From assembly GCF_947495825.1 (NCBI RefSeq), contig NZ_CANMAH010000013.1, positions 23,940 through 87,939 on the forward strand: a stretch of DNA of 64,000 nt, read 5' to 3'. The stretch comes from an uncultured Psychrobacter sp. GTDB taxonomy: Bacteria > Pseudomonadota > Gammaproteobacteria > Pseudomonadales > Moraxellaceae. Position numbers and translations under genes: made by a program. Within the stretch, counting starts at the first letter, position 1. Each line of letters starts with the position of its first letter. The notes beneath the pieces are model-generated. The model saw only the letters and a program-made list of their open reading frames with translations, ran no database searches and was not told where the DNA came from. This document shows, piece by piece, positions 28,716 to 38,612 of this stretch.

Positions 28716-28872
28716 AAAATTGTAATTATAAAGACCATATCTGTTGCATGCTCTCACAAACCACATAACATCATTAAATCAATTTCATGTTTGTAGTATA
28801 GGTCAAGCTACATTTCTTATTCGCTAAAATGACTTATGTAAGGTAAGTCATTACCAATAAGAGACTGACAAC

Positions 28873-28905
28873 AAAAAACCTCGTCAATAGTGACGAGGTT
28901 TTTTT
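28873..28905 (-). terminator. Rho-independent terminator of putP
   Basis: AAAAAACCTCGTCA pairs with TGACGAGGTTTTTTT around a 4-nt loop, 25 bases past the putP stop. Flanking A and T runs make it bidirectional. Confidence 0.9.
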
Positions 28906-28929
28906 ATAGCGATAGGATGGTCTATAGGC

Positions 28930-30429
28930 TTATTTATTTAAGTTTAGTTCCATCTCTTTATACTTAGCAGATACTGAAGGTCTTGGACCGCCAGTCATCA
29001 TACTAACTACAAAAATAGCAATGGTACTTAAGATAAAGCCTGGAACAATAGCGTACAACCAGCTATTTAATGCCACACCATTCATCTCGAATGGACCATA
29101 GACCCATAAAATAACCGTCAATGCACCAACAACCATACCAGCAACGGCACCGTTACGGTTCATACCGCGCCAAGTAAGACTGAAGATAACCAATGGTCCA
29201 AACGCTGCACCAAATCCTGCCCAAGCGTTAGAAACCAAGTTCAATACTGAGCTATCTGGATTAGAAGCTAGGAAGATAGCAACTATAGCGACGACAATAA
29301 CTGAGATACGACCAACCAATACTTGGCGGGCCTCTGGTGCATCTCTATCAAAGAATAGTTTGTAAACATCCTTAGTTAGAGAGCTTGATACCACCAATAG
29401 CTGAGATGAGATAGTACTCATAATAGCAGCTAAAATAGCAGCTAATAAGAAACCTGATACTAATGGATGGAATAAAAACTGCGTAAATACTAAGAAGATA
29501 GTCTCAGGATCATCGAGAGTCATGGCAGTTTTTTGTACATAAGCACGACCAGCAAAACCAGTCATCAATGCTCCGATAAGACTGACAACCATCCAGCTCA
29601 TACCGATATTACGTGCCGTCGGTACATCTTTAACTGAGCGAATTGCCATAAAGCGTACAATGATATGTGGTTGACCAAAATAACCAAGCCCCCATGCCAT
29701 CAAGGAGATGATACCAATAACAGTCATACCACTAGTAACGTTTAGCAGGTTTACATCAATATTTCTAACCGCTTCACTGGTCGCTGATACCCCGCCAAGA
29801 TCGGTAAAGGCAACGATTGGTACGATGACCATCGCAAATAACATGATGATACCTTGCACAAAGTCAGTCATTGAGACTGCTAAGAAACCACCGAATAAGG
29901 TGTAGGCGACAACAACACCAGCCGTCACCCAAAGTCCTGTGCTATAAGATAGATTGAGTGAGCTTTCAAAAAGCTTACCCCCACCAACTAAGCTTGCAGC
30001 AGTATAGACGGTGAAAAACAAGATAATAACCAATGCTGATATGACACGTAGCATGTGTGACTTGTCTTCGAAGCGATTGGCAAAATAGTCGGGTAGAGTG
30101 ATTGCATTATCAGCGACCTCGGTATAAACACGTAGACGCGGGGCGACGATGATATAGTTCAATAAGGCACCAAGTGTTAAACCAAGTGCAATCCAGACAC
30201 TGACCACACCGTCGGCATACATATACCCAGGTAGACCCAATAGTAGCCAACCTGACATGTCTGATGCGCCTGCTGATAAGGCTGTGACAGCAGGGCCTAG
30301 GTTACGGCCACCGAGCATATAGCCTTCAGTATCGTTTGCTTGTCTAAAGTAGGCGTAAATGCCAATCCCAATCATAACCAAAAAATAGGCGCCAAGCGAT
30401 ATTAGCACGCCACTAGAAATCCCATTCAT
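28930..30429 (-). CDS. putP: Sodium/proline symporter
   Basis: A 499-residue member of the sodium:solute symporter family with about thirteen membrane helices. SAGASDMSGWLLLGLPG near residues 52-68 is the PutP sodium/proline-site signature, and GYFGQPHIIVRFMA is a further family phrase. It imports proline with Na+ across the inner membrane, for nutrition and osmoprotection. The ATG follows AAGGACAG. No putA is nearby, so catabolism is encoded elsewhere. Confidence 0.94.
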   Translation of the reverse strand: MNGISSGVLISLGAYFLVMIGIGIYAYFRQANDTEGYMLGGRNLGPAVTALSAGASDMSGWLLLGLPGYMYADGVVSVWIALGLTLGALLNYIIVAPRLRVYTEVADNAITLPDYFANRFEDKSHMLRVISALVIILFFTVYTAASLVGGGKLFESSLNLSYSTGLWVTAGVVVAYTLFGGFLAVSMTDFVQGIIMLFAMVIVPIVAFTDLGGVSATSEAVRNIDVNLLNVTSGMTVIGIISLMAWGLGYFGQPHIIVRFMAIRSVKDVPTARNIGMSWMVVSLIGALMTGFAGRAYVQKTAMTLDDPETIFLVFTQFLFHPLVSGFLLAAILAAIMSTISSQLLVVSSSLTKDVYKLFFDRDAPEARQVLVGRISVIVVAIVAIFLASNPDSSVLNLVSNAWAGFGAAFGPLVIFSLTWRGMNRNGAVAGMVVGALTVILWVYGPFEMNGVALNSWLYAIVPGFILSTIAIFVVSMMTGGPRPSVSAKYKEMELNLNK

Positions 30430-30511
30430 ATAAACTGTCCTTAACCAACATTGTTGGTTTTAATTATATTTAACTATAAAATCTTACGATTAAAAGACGA
30501 TGTATAAAGAC

Positions 30512-30546
30512 AAAAAAAGCCATTAAGTAGAACAAAATGGCTTTTT
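30512..30546. terminator. Terminator-like hairpin upstream of putP
   Basis: AAAAAAAGCCATT pairs with AATGGCTTTTT around a loop of about 10 bases. It lies 83 bases upstream of the putP ATG, so it would either end a transcript arriving from the LysR side or act as a leader attenuator of putP. Confidence 0.6.
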
Positions 30547-30973
30547 GCTTATAGTCAGTACTTACTTATAGTTTTATATGATTGATGCTGTTTTTACCTA
30601 TAACAACGTGTTATCAACCATTAATTAAATTACCTAATTTAAGTCGTTTTAATCAATCGTTGTGGACAAAATCAATCATTTAAAACTGTCAATTCTGCAT
30701 CTTATATAAATAAAATATGCAAAATTTAGAAAAGTTCAACCATAAAGCACCATTCTTAAAGACTATTACTGATAATAGTTGTGATTAATGAACCGCTTAT
30801 TACAATAAACGATTAATAAAACAGTATTGTCTGCTATCGTAACTTACTCAAACCATTCAATAGGTGAGTATCAGTGTTATTATGGTAACTATATGTTATG
30901 AACATAAACTTGAGCGTATTATAACGTATAGAGATTATAATTGCGAACCACTGCTTATTAGGTGGATATTTAA

Positions 30974-30997
30974 CTACCAAATAACGTTATTTGGTAG
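30974..30997. repeat. Perfect 24-bp palindrome
   Basis: CTACCAAATAAC is followed immediately by its exact reverse complement GTTATTTGGTAG. It lies 47 bases past the LysR stop. There is no loop and no T-run, so it reads more like a protein-binding site or extruding cruciform than a terminator. Confidence 0.6.
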
Positions 30998-31044
30998 ATT
31001 TATTTGCTGACTCTATTGGTAGTTATGCTCAACAAATCCTATCG

Positions 31045-31917
31045 TTAATCGATAGGAGCAAGTAACTCTAATAAAGCTTCAACGCTACTTGAGCGTGTAA
31101 GCTTTGGATTGATAACGACGCCTAGATAGCGCTGTAGCTCAATATTATCAGCCATGTTAATACGTTCTAAATCTTGACTAATTAGTGTCTGCGGTAGTAC
31201 AGACCAACCAAGTCCCACTGACACGAGCATACGAATGGATTCTAGAGGGTTAGTACTCATTGTTGCATAAGGTTTTAGATTGTGTTTGGCGAACTCAGCC
31301 AAAGTAATTTGACTGGTAAAAGTATTAGCCGAGGGCAAAATAGCAGGATAGTGGGCCAACTGCTCTAAAGTTACATTAGTCTTTGTGGCTAAAGGCGATA
31401 ACGTACCTGTCATAAAATATAGTGGATCCGACCATAGCGTATGATAAGTTAGGCGCTTGTCATAAACAGGCGGTAACGTTAAAAAAGCCAAAGATAAGTT
31501 ACCATCGAGCACTGCTTTGTGCGCTTCTTCTGAATCGACAAAATGAACTTCGAGCTGTACTGCAGGATAACTTTGAATAAAGTGTTTTAATACTGGTGCA
31601 AGATGATGCAAGCCAATGTGATGACTTGTACCAATGACCAATTTACCAGAGACCATTTGCTTAGAGTGTTGCAAGTTTATTTTAAAATTCTCATAATCTT
31701 CTAGCCAGCGTTTGGCATGTGGTAGCATCTCACTTGCTGCTTGTGTCGGTACAATACCTCGGCCTACTGTATCAAATAAGATAATATTGAACTCGTCCTC
31801 TAGATTTTTGATACGTTTGCTGACAGCAGGCTGAGTGATAAATAGCTTTTCTGCTGCGCCTGAGATGCTGCCTGTTTGCATAACGGTCACAAACGTCGTC
31901 AAATTAGTGGTATTCAC
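31045..31917 (-). CDS. LysR-family transcriptional regulator
   Basis: 290 residues: winged helix-turn-helix at the N-terminus (TGSISGAAEKLFITQPAVSKRIKNLEDEF, about residues 15-43) and a LysR substrate-binding domain (about 90-285). The start is a GTG at 31917 behind AAGGAC; no ATG precedes the helix-turn-helix. It is divergent from leuC, an arrangement known for LysR genes in other gammaproteobacteria, and so may control leucine synthesis. The inducer is unknown; an isopropylmalate-type signal would fit the setting but is inference. Confidence 0.9.
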   Translation of the reverse strand: MNTTNLTTFVTVMQTGSISGAAEKLFITQPAVSKRIKNLEDEFNIILFDTVGRGIVPTQAASEMLPHAKRWLEDYENFKINLQHSKQMVSGKLVIGTSHHIGLHHLAPVLKHFIQSYPAVQLEVHFVDSEEAHKAVLDGNLSLAFLTLPPVYDKRLTYHTLWSDPLYFMTGTLSPLATKTNVTLEQLAHYPAILPSANTFTSQITLAEFAKHNLKPYATMSTNPLESIRMLVSVGLGWSVLPQTLISQDLERINMADNIELQRYLGVVINPKLTRSSSVEALLELLAPID

Positions 31918-31961
31918 ACCGATGTCCTTAGCTTTAAAAGAAGCTATAAATAAAAGTTGGC

Positions 31962-32007
31962 TTATCTATTCGTTATGTATTAGAAATAAAAGTTTGTGAA
32001 TAGATAA
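31962..32007. promoter_or_regulatory. Candidate LysR operator
   Basis: TTATCTATTC and GAATAGATAA form a perfect 10-bp inverted repeat separated by 26 bases, starting 45 bases upstream of the LysR start in the 343-base divergent region. LysR regulators commonly bind paired dyads in such spaces. The rest of the divergent region (31918-32260) shows no gene or leader peptide that I accept. Confidence 0.45.
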
Positions 32008-32260
32008 AAATCATCAATTATTATTATAGAATTAGGCTGCTATAATCACAAGGTATCAAAGCACTTTTTGATGTTTTTATTTTAATCACTTGATAACTTA
32101 TTGATAAATGATGTTCAAATAAAACATTCGCTGTCAAAGTAAACTCTAAGAACAGACTATAAGTATAAATAGGTAACTTTAAGCGTTTAAAACGTTTAGC
32201 ATACAACAGAGACAGCAGCGCTTTATTATAGATAATTAGCAATTAACAAAGGATAGCAAC

Positions 32261-33679
32261 ATGGCCGGTCACACGTTATACGACAAACTTTGGAATGCGC
32301 ATGAAGTCACAAAGCGCGATGATGGTTCGAGTTTAATTTATATCGATCGTCATTTATTGCATGAGGTGACAAGTCCGCAGGCATTTGAAGGATTAGAGCT
32401 TGCTAATCGTACCCCATGGCGTTTGTCAGCTAACATTGCTAGTCCTGATCATAACGTACCTACAGTGGTCAAAGAGCGACTTGAAGGGGTCTCTGGTATT
32501 AAAGACGAGGTATCACGCTTGCAGGTCGTAACTTTAGATGATAACTGCGCTAAGTTCGATATTGCTGAATTTACAATTAACGATACTCGTCAAGGTATTT
32601 TGCATGTGGTTGGGCCAGAACAAGGCTTGGTACTTCCAGGCATGACGGTAGTGTGTGGTGATTCACATACTGCAACCCATGGCGCGCTTGGCTGTCTTGC
32701 TCACGGCATTGGTACCTCTGAGGTGGAGCATGTACTTGCAACCCAGTGTTTGATCACCAAAAAAATGAAAAACATGCAAATCCGTGTGAATGGTGAGCTT
32801 GGTGCTGGCGTGACTCCAAAAGATGTGGTTCTTGCCATTATTGCCAAGATTGGGACTGCTGGTGGCAACGGTCATGCAATTGAGTTTGCAGGCAAAGTGT
32901 TTGAAGATATGAGTATGGAAGGGCGCATGACTGTCTGCAATATGGCAATTGAGGCAGGCGCCCGTGTGGGTATGGTAGCTGTAGATGACACAACGATTGA
33001 CTATGTCAAAGGTCGTCCTTATGCCCCAACGGGTGAGCAGTGGGAGCAAGCAGAGGCCTATTGGCGTACATTGTATTCGGACGACGATGCTCAGTTTGAC
33101 ACGATTATAGAGATTGATGGAAGTCAGATTGCACCGCAAGTGTCTTGGGGCACATCACCTGAGATGGTTGTCGATATTACTCAGTCGGTACCTACACCTG
33201 ATCAGGCTGCTGATGAGACGCAACAAGAGGGTTGGTTACGTGCTTATACTTATATGGGCTTAAAAGCAGGCCAACCGATCACTGATATCCAACTTGATCG
33301 GGTGTTCATAGGTTCTTGTACCAACTCACGTATAGAGGACTTGCGGGACGCAGCAGCAGTGATTAAAGGTCGTAAAATTGCAGATACGATCAAAGAAGCC
33401 ATCGTAGTAGCGGGCTCTGGACAGGTAAAACTACAAGCTGAAGCTGAAGGGTTAAATACACTATTTACTGATGCAGGTTTTGAGTGGCGAGAGCCCGGTT
33501 GTTCGATGTGCCTTGCGATGAATGCAGATAAACTTGAACCAGAGGAGCATTGTGCATCGACGTCTAATCGTAATTTTGAGGGTCGTCAAGGTACTGGCGG
33601 GCGTACGCATCTGGTCAGTCCAGCGATGGCCGCAGCGGCCGCGTTGGCAGGTCACTTTGTGGATGTACGTACATTTTAG
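32261..33679 (+). CDS. leuC: 3-isopropylmalate dehydratase, large subunit
   Basis: 472 residues of the aconitase family. The [4Fe-4S] ligands are a cysteine in GSCTNSR (near residue 352) and two in PGCSMC (near 412-417). Start [11 protein letters not shown] is typical and the ATG follows AAGGATAG. With LeuD it isomerises 2-isopropylmalate to 3-isopropylmalate in leucine synthesis. It is the first of a leuC-leuD-lipoprotein-leuB series, and leuD follows after 152 bases. Confidence 0.97.
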   Translation: MAGHTLYDKLWNAHEVTKRDDGSSLIYIDRHLLHEVTSPQAFEGLELANRTPWRLSANIASPDHNVPTVVKERLEGVSGIKDEVSRLQVVTLDDNCAKFDIAEFTINDTRQGILHVVGPEQGLVLPGMTVVCGDSHTATHGALGCLAHGIGTSEVEHVLATQCLITKKMKNMQIRVNGELGAGVTPKDVVLAIIAKIGTAGGNGHAIEFAGKVFEDMSMEGRMTVCNMAIEAGARVGMVAVDDTTIDYVKGRPYAPTGEQWEQAEAYWRTLYSDDDAQFDTIIEIDGSQIAPQVSWGTSPEMVVDITQSVPTPDQAADETQQEGWLRAYTYMGLKAGQPITDIQLDRVFIGSCTNSRIEDLRDAAAVIKGRKIADTIKEAIVVAGSGQVKLQAEAEGLNTLFTDAGFEWREPGCSMCLAMNADKLEPEEHCASTSNRNFEGRQGTGGRTHLVSPAMAAAAALAGHFVDVRTF

Positions 33680-33831
33680 TTGACAGACAATTGCGTTGTT
33701 CAAGCCGCGCAGCCGTCACAATGTGTCTTATGCTGATTGTATAAAATTATCCATTTGTATTGATAATAAAGAATGGATTGGTTTATTCGTCAGTATTAAT
33801 TAATACTATTGAGAATACGATAGGAACTATT

Positions 33832-34482
33832 ATGCAAGCTTATAACACTCAAACTGGTATCGTCTGTCCGCTAGATCGCGCAAACGTCGATACCGATCAA
33901 ATTATCCCTAAGCAGTTTTTAAAGTCTATCAAACGTACTGGTTTTGGCGTCAACCTATTTGATGATTGGCGTTATTTAGATGAAGGTTACCCAGGTCAGG
34001 ACAACAGCACGCGTCCACTAAATCCAGATTTTGTACTGAATCAGCCGCGTTATCAAGATGCTGTTATTCTACTTGCGCGCAAAAACTTTGGCTGCGGTTC
34101 TAGTCGCGAGCATGCGCCTTGGGCATTGTCTGAGTATGGCTTTCGTACGGTTATCGCCCCAAGTTTTGCCGATATTTTTTATAATAACTGCTTTAAAAAT
34201 GGAATGTTGCCTATCGTTTTGGAAGAAGCAATTGTCGATAAGTTGATGAAAGAAACTTTGAAAACTGAAGGTTATGAATTAAGTGTAGATCTGGAGAGAC
34301 AAGTCGTTATTGATCCTACTGGACAAGAATACTCTTTTGAAGTTGACGATTTTCGTAAACACTGTTTGTTGAATGGTTTGGACGATATCGGGCTTACTCT
34401 ACAGCAAAGTGATGCGATTAGGGCTTATGAGCAGCAAATGCAACAAAAGACGCCTTGGATATTTAATCAAGTTAAAGCATAA
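33832..34482 (+). CDS. leuD: 3-isopropylmalate dehydratase, small subunit
   Basis: 216 residues from the ATG at 33832 with TAGGAA before it; an earlier in-frame start at 33760 gives an N-terminus unlike the family. Typical phrases are [34 protein letters not shown] and [17 protein letters not shown]. It completes the LeuCD isomerase. Confidence 0.97.
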   Translation: MQAYNTQTGIVCPLDRANVDTDQIIPKQFLKSIKRTGFGVNLFDDWRYLDEGYPGQDNSTRPLNPDFVLNQPRYQDAVILLARKNFGCGSSREHAPWALSEYGFRTVIAPSFADIFYNNCFKNGMLPIVLEEAIVDKLMKETLKTEGYELSVDLERQVVIDPTGQEYSFEVDDFRKHCLLNGLDDIGLTLQQSDAIRAYEQQMQQKTPWIFNQVKA

Positions 34483-34616
34483 ACATAAGTTTCTAAATTT
34501 TTATAAATCAATATCTAATAAGAGCAAGTTGGTCAACAATACAACGTTGAGTTATCGTAACAAAATGACTAGAATGAAAGGTAATTTGTTATCACTATGA
34601 AATAGTAGTCATCATT

Positions 34617-35342
34617 ATGAATAAAAAACGTATTGCTGGATTTATAAGTGTTTCTATCGCATCAAGCTTGCTATTGTCAGGTTGTCAGCTACTAACAGGC
34701 TATCAACAAATAGAGAATGCAGAAAACGCTGACAAGTGGGCAGGTAAGATTGAGCCGATTGCTGGGGAAGTAAACATCGCTTGCTCAGGGACTTATCATT
34801 GCGAAATTATGCAGATAGACCAAACTTCGGTTATTGCTCCAGATACTCATAAGCCAGCAGATCCTAAGATGTTAAGTATGATCAATACGGATGATGAGAT
34901 TGTTGACCGTACACAAACTGAGCTCTTCGTACCTTTAAAGAATCAGCATTCTGTCAAGGTTGTACCTTTATCAGAATCTGGTATAGCTGGGATGACGAAC
35001 TACTATGCGCGGGTTAAACCTGCAAAACGTGAAGTGCATATAAACTTTTATCCTGAAAATAATCTGGGTTATGTTGAACGCTTTGCCATGATTCATGAGT
35101 TTGTAGAGCCGGATACTTATCTGCTCCGTGCTTATCGCAAAAAACCCAGTCAAGATACGGGCAGTTTATTGGACACAGCGTCGCCCAATCCTCTATGTAT
35201 TGATCTTATCCAAAACGATAGCATTAAGCGTCAGTTTTGCAAGCAGATGAATAATGAAAGTCAGGGTGAATTTGTAGAAACGAACGTAATAAATCAAATA
35301 AAGCAATCAACACAAGCAGCGCAGACAAAGACGAAGGTTTAA
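34617..35342 (+). CDS. Unknown lipoprotein between leuD and leuB
   Basis: 241 residues. A signal peptide (KKRIAGFISVSIASSLLLSGC) with lipobox LLSGC makes it a probable lipoprotein. The mature protein has two cysteines close together (ACSGTYHC) and a Cys-rich end region, but no domain I recognise. The C-terminus is Gln/Thr/Lys-rich. The ribosome site is weak. It lies in the same direction within the leu series, 134 bases after leuD and 112 before leuB, so it may share their transcript without sharing their pathway. Confidence 0.75.
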   Translation: MNKKRIAGFISVSIASSLLLSGCQLLTGYQQIENAENADKWAGKIEPIAGEVNIACSGTYHCEIMQIDQTSVIAPDTHKPADPKMLSMINTDDEIVDRTQTELFVPLKNQHSVKVVPLSESGIAGMTNYYARVKPAKREVHINFYPENNLGYVERFAMIHEFVEPDTYLLRAYRKKPSQDTGSLLDTASPNPLCIDLIQNDSIKRQFCKQMNNESQGEFVETNVINQIKQSTQAAQTKTKV

Positions 35343-35454
35343 TATTGATTCATTTGACCTATTAACTTAGCGTCATAATACTTCATGAACATAGATCGGA
35401 TAAAGCAATACTAGACGCTTGTCTTTTCTTTTTTATCTATCAACAAGGATTAGT

Positions 35455-36558
35455 ATGGCAACGATTTTAACATTAGCTGGTGATGGTATTGGTCCTGAAA
35501 TCATGACTCAAGCCATCGATGTACTGCAAGCCGTCAACAAGAAGTTTACGTTAAACTTAACTCTTGAGTCTGGATTGATTGGAGGGTCGGCTATTGATGC
35601 AACTGGTGAACCATTACCAGAGAAAACACTTAGCCAAGCACGAGCAGCAGACGCAGTATTGTTAGGAGCGGTTGGGGGTCCTAAATGGGATGCTATTGAA
35701 CGTAGTAAACGTCCTGAGCGTGGCCTGCTCAAAATTCGTAGTGAGCTTGGTTTATTTGCCAACTTACGTGTTGCCAAGCTTTATCCGCAATTGGCGAATG
35801 CTTCTAGTATTAAAGCTGAAATCATCTCAGGCCTAGACTTGCTAATCGTTCGTGAGCTAACGGGTGGTATCTATTTTGGTGAACCACGCGGTATTCGTAC
35901 TTTGGATAATGGTGAACAGCAAGGCTATAACACCATGGTTTATAAAACCAGCGAGATTGAGCGTATCGGGAAGGTTGCTTTTGACTTGGCGCAAGTTCGT
36001 GCTAAAGCAAATGGGACACCTGCAAAAATATGTTCGGTAGACAAAGCAAACGTCTTGGAAGTTACTGAGCTTTGGAAGCAAACCATGATTAACATGCAAG
36101 AGTCACAATATTCTGACGTTGCGCTTAGTCATATGTATGCAGACAATGCTTGTATGCAGCTGATTCGTGATCCAAAACAGTTTGATGTCATGGTAACGGG
36201 CAACATGTTTGGTGATATTTTATCTGATGAAGCGGCTATGTTGACAGGCTCTATCGGTATGCTGCCATCGGCCAGTCTTGATGAAGATGGCAAAGGTATG
36301 TACGAGCCTTGCCATGGTTCAGCACCTGATATCGCTGGACAAGACAAAGCCAATCCACTAGCCACGATACTCTCTGTCGCTATGATGCTACGCTATACTT
36401 TTAAGCAAGAAAAAGCCGCTCAAGCGATTGAACAAGCGGTTAGTGATGTCCTTGATGATGGCTTACGTACGGTCGATATTCTAGATAGTAGTGAAGCTGA
36501 CTTACGACAAGTAGGGTGTAAAGAGATGGGTCAGGCAGTATTGGCCAAGCTAGTATAG
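35455..36558 (+). CDS. leuB: 3-isopropylmalate dehydrogenase
   Basis: 367 residues from the ATG at 35455 behind AAGGAT; a longer frame from 35419 gives an unlikely hydrophobic start. Signature phrases are [55 protein letters not shown] and [12 protein letters not shown] (the last two at about 245-300). It oxidises and decarboxylates 3-isopropylmalate with NAD+ in leucine synthesis. A terminator follows 68 bases later. Confidence 0.97.
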   Translation: MATILTLAGDGIGPEIMTQAIDVLQAVNKKFTLNLTLESGLIGGSAIDATGEPLPEKTLSQARAADAVLLGAVGGPKWDAIERSKRPERGLLKIRSELGLFANLRVAKLYPQLANASSIKAEIISGLDLLIVRELTGGIYFGEPRGIRTLDNGEQQGYNTMVYKTSEIERIGKVAFDLAQVRAKANGTPAKICSVDKANVLEVTELWKQTMINMQESQYSDVALSHMYADNACMQLIRDPKQFDVMVTGNMFGDILSDEAAMLTGSIGMLPSASLDEDGKGMYEPCHGSAPDIAGQDKANPLATILSVAMMLRYTFKQEKAAQAIEQAVSDVLDDGLRTVDILDSSEADLRQVGCKEMGQAVLAKLV

Positions 36559-36625
36559 ATAAATCTATACCAATATAGTTAGAGGTATCAAGCGACATTC
36601 CACAGTCTTTTTTAAGTATTACAAG

Positions 36626-36658
36626 CCCATAAATTGCTCAGCAGTTTATGGGTTTTTT
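36626..36658 (+). terminator. Rho-independent terminator of the leu genes
   Basis: CCCATAAA pairs with TTTATGGG around an 11-nt loop, followed by TTTTTT. The rest of the 382-base gap to the next gene (36559-36940) is AT-rich and holds the promoter of the transpeptidase gene; nothing else is seen there. Confidence 0.9.
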
Positions 36659-36940
36659 ATGATTAACAATATTTAGATCATAGCTTTTAAACTAATAAGC
36701 CACGTTATGAAGTATTTTTAACATAGAAACTATAAGACTAGATGTTTGTTAACATAAGTCTGTTATATTATACGATGTTATTGTGACATGATTACATTTG
36801 CTCGAAGAATAAGTAGAGATATTATTTTTATAAAAATACTTATAGGAATAGATAATTATAACCTTGTTAGGCTTTTATCATGAGCGAAAAATACAACAAT
36901 GCTCTTGATATGTTGATAATAAAAAGATGAGGAATAAAAC

Positions 36941-38047
36941 ATGCGTAAATCGAAAGTTTCAAGTATTGGGGCGTTAGGACTAACTATAGCGTTATTAATG
37001 AATCCAAGTTTTGCTGCTAATCCTAATGCTGGTGATAACAGTAAGTTTGTTAGTAATGATGTTAGTCCGGTTACCAATGGAGTCAGTCAAAAGCTTGCTG
37101 GAGATAGTGATACGGTGACTTCATTGAATAAGCTATTACCTACTATTAAGTATACGACAAATAACTTACCAAAGTTTGCTCAAAAGGTGAATAGCGATAG
37201 TTGGCAGAAAGGGGTAAAGGTAAATCGTAGCATGAGTACCAAGCTTCAAGCTTTACTGAACTGGAACCAAAGTAGTGTTGGGCCTGTAGATGGTTATTGG
37301 GGTAAGAACTCTCAAAAAGCCATGCAAGCGTTCCAAAAATCTCGTGGTTTAAAGGTGACGGATCATCTCAACGACGAGACATGGCAAGCATTAACTAGCA
37401 ACAAAAAGCTTATGTCTCAGCCTGTATTGGTTAGCTATAAGCTAAATGATGCTGATGTGAATGTGAAAACCACTAGTATTCCTGCCGGTGCAGAAGCTAA
37501 AGCTAAGCTTGAAGGTATGTACTATGAAAGCGTCAGTGAAGCATTAGCAGAAAAGTTCCATATGAGTGAGAAGTATCTTAAAACTCTCAACCCGAATGCT
37601 AAGTTTGAGACTGGAGAAACCATCACTGTTTATAATCCAGGTAATCCAAACACCAAGCCTGTAAGCCGAGTAGTCGCTGATAGAGCGACTGAAACTTTAT
37701 ATGCTTATGATGAGCAAAATAACTTGGTCGCCAGTTATCCAACGACTGTCGGAAGCACAGAAACACCCTCACCATCAGGTACGCATAAGGTTGAAGTCAA
37801 AGTCCATAAACCTAACTACACTTATACTGGTAATGATGGCGATCAGTCGATTATTCCACCAGGGCCCAATAATCCGGTAGGTATAGTGTGGATAGGGCTG
37901 AGCAAGCCTACGTATGGCATTCACGGTTCACCGGATCCAGCACGTATTAGTAGACAAGCATCATCAGGATGTGTAAGGTTGACCAACTGGGATGCTTTAG
38001 CATTATTAGGTACGATCAAAGATGATGCAACAGTAGAGTTTAAGTAA
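36941..38047 (+). CDS. L,D-transpeptidase with peptidoglycan-binding domain
   Basis: 368 residues: a signal peptide (to about residue 26), a PG_binding_1 domain (about 95-145, with GPVDGYWGKNSQKAMQAFQ), a LysM-like stretch (about 195-225) and a YkuD catalytic domain (about 230-368). The catalytic region has HGS near 326 and the cysteine in SSGCVRL near 343. It would make 3-3 crosslinks or anchor proteins in the periplasm. The ATG follows GAGGAA. It is probably monocistronic, with its own terminator. Confidence 0.93.
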   Translation: MRKSKVSSIGALGLTIALLMNPSFAANPNAGDNSKFVSNDVSPVTNGVSQKLAGDSDTVTSLNKLLPTIKYTTNNLPKFAQKVNSDSWQKGVKVNRSMSTKLQALLNWNQSSVGPVDGYWGKNSQKAMQAFQKSRGLKVTDHLNDETWQALTSNKKLMSQPVLVSYKLNDADVNVKTTSIPAGAEAKAKLEGMYYESVSEALAEKFHMSEKYLKTLNPNAKFETGETITVYNPGNPNTKPVSRVVADRATETLYAYDEQNNLVASYPTTVGSTETPSPSGTHKVEVKVHKPNYTYTGNDGDQSIIPPGPNNPVGIVWIGLSKPTYGIHGSPDPARISRQASSGCVRLTNWDALALLGTIKDDATVEFK

Positions 38048-38063
38048 TCTCCAAACCCTAGGT

Positions 38064-38098
38064 AAAAAAATACCGCTCAAGATTGGCGGTATTTTTTT
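38064..38098 (+). terminator. Rho-independent terminator of the L,D-transpeptidase gene
   Basis: ATACCGC pairs with GCGGTAT around an 8-9 nt loop, with A-run before and T7 after, 17 bases past the stop. Confidence 0.9.
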
Positions 38099-38271
38099 GG
38101 CAAAATTAAGTACGATTAGCTATAAAAGATAGCAAAAAACAGGCTATCATTTTTTATTATTATCGTAAAAACCATCCAGTATTACATAATAACCAGACAA
38201 TTTACTCAATAACCTATTTAACGACTTAAAAGTAAATAGCAGGTATCTTAGATATAAGACACTATAAAAAA

Positions 38272-38493
38272 CTAGTTTTTGCCACGGTAAGTAATGCGAC
38301 CTTTGGTTAAATCATAAGGCGTCATCTCTACCTTAACTTTATCGCCCGTTAAAATACGAATATAATGCTTACGCATTTTCCCTGAGATATGAGCAATAAT
38401 CTCGTGTCCGTTTTCTAAACGAACTTTAAACAACGTATTTGGAAGGGTGTCAATAACTTCACCTTCAAATTCAATAATATCGTCTTTAGCCAT
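38272..38493 (-). CDS. infA: Translation initiation factor IF-1
   Basis: A 73-residue S1/OB-fold protein of full family length with the standard start ([19 protein letters not shown]), core ([27 protein letters not shown]) and end ([14 protein letters not shown]). It binds the ribosomal A site during initiation. It lies downstream of truA on the same strand with a 119-base gap. Confidence 0.97.
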   Translation of the reverse strand: MAKDDIIEFEGEVIDTLPNTLFKVRLENGHEIIAHISGKMRKHYIRILTGDKVKVEMTPYDLTKGRITYRGKN

Positions 38494-38612
38494 AGTTGGT
38501 ATCTATCAATGAAAAATAAGCCGATATTATACGTAAGTTTCAATATTAAAGCAACAAATCATTGTTTTTGCTTGACAGTGAGCAAGTGTTATGTATGTCA
38601 GTTGACGATGTG

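Larger units (their letters stand above)
30430..31044. other. Intergenic region between putP and the LysR gene
   Basis: 615 bases with no supportable gene on either strand. It holds the putP promoter side, a terminator-like hairpin (30512-30546) and a perfect 24-bp palindrome (30974-30997). The middle, about 30560-30960, is very AT-rich and shows nothing I can name; a small RNA is possible but unsupported. Confidence 0.5.

Noticed and set aside
32024..32242. A minus-strand 72-codon frame in the LysR-leuC gap
   Set aside because: It would be a chance frame in AT-rich DNA covering the leuC promoter; it is on the wrong strand for a leader peptide.
32663..33139. A 158-codon frame antisense to leuC
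   Set aside because: It is in the shadow of a clear leuC; the translation is rich in Cys, His and Asn with no recognisable fold.
38560..38600. A possible infA-truA terminator (CTTGCTCACTGTCAAGCAA)
   Set aside because: On the minus strand the short stem is followed by A, not T, so it does not work as a terminator for truA.
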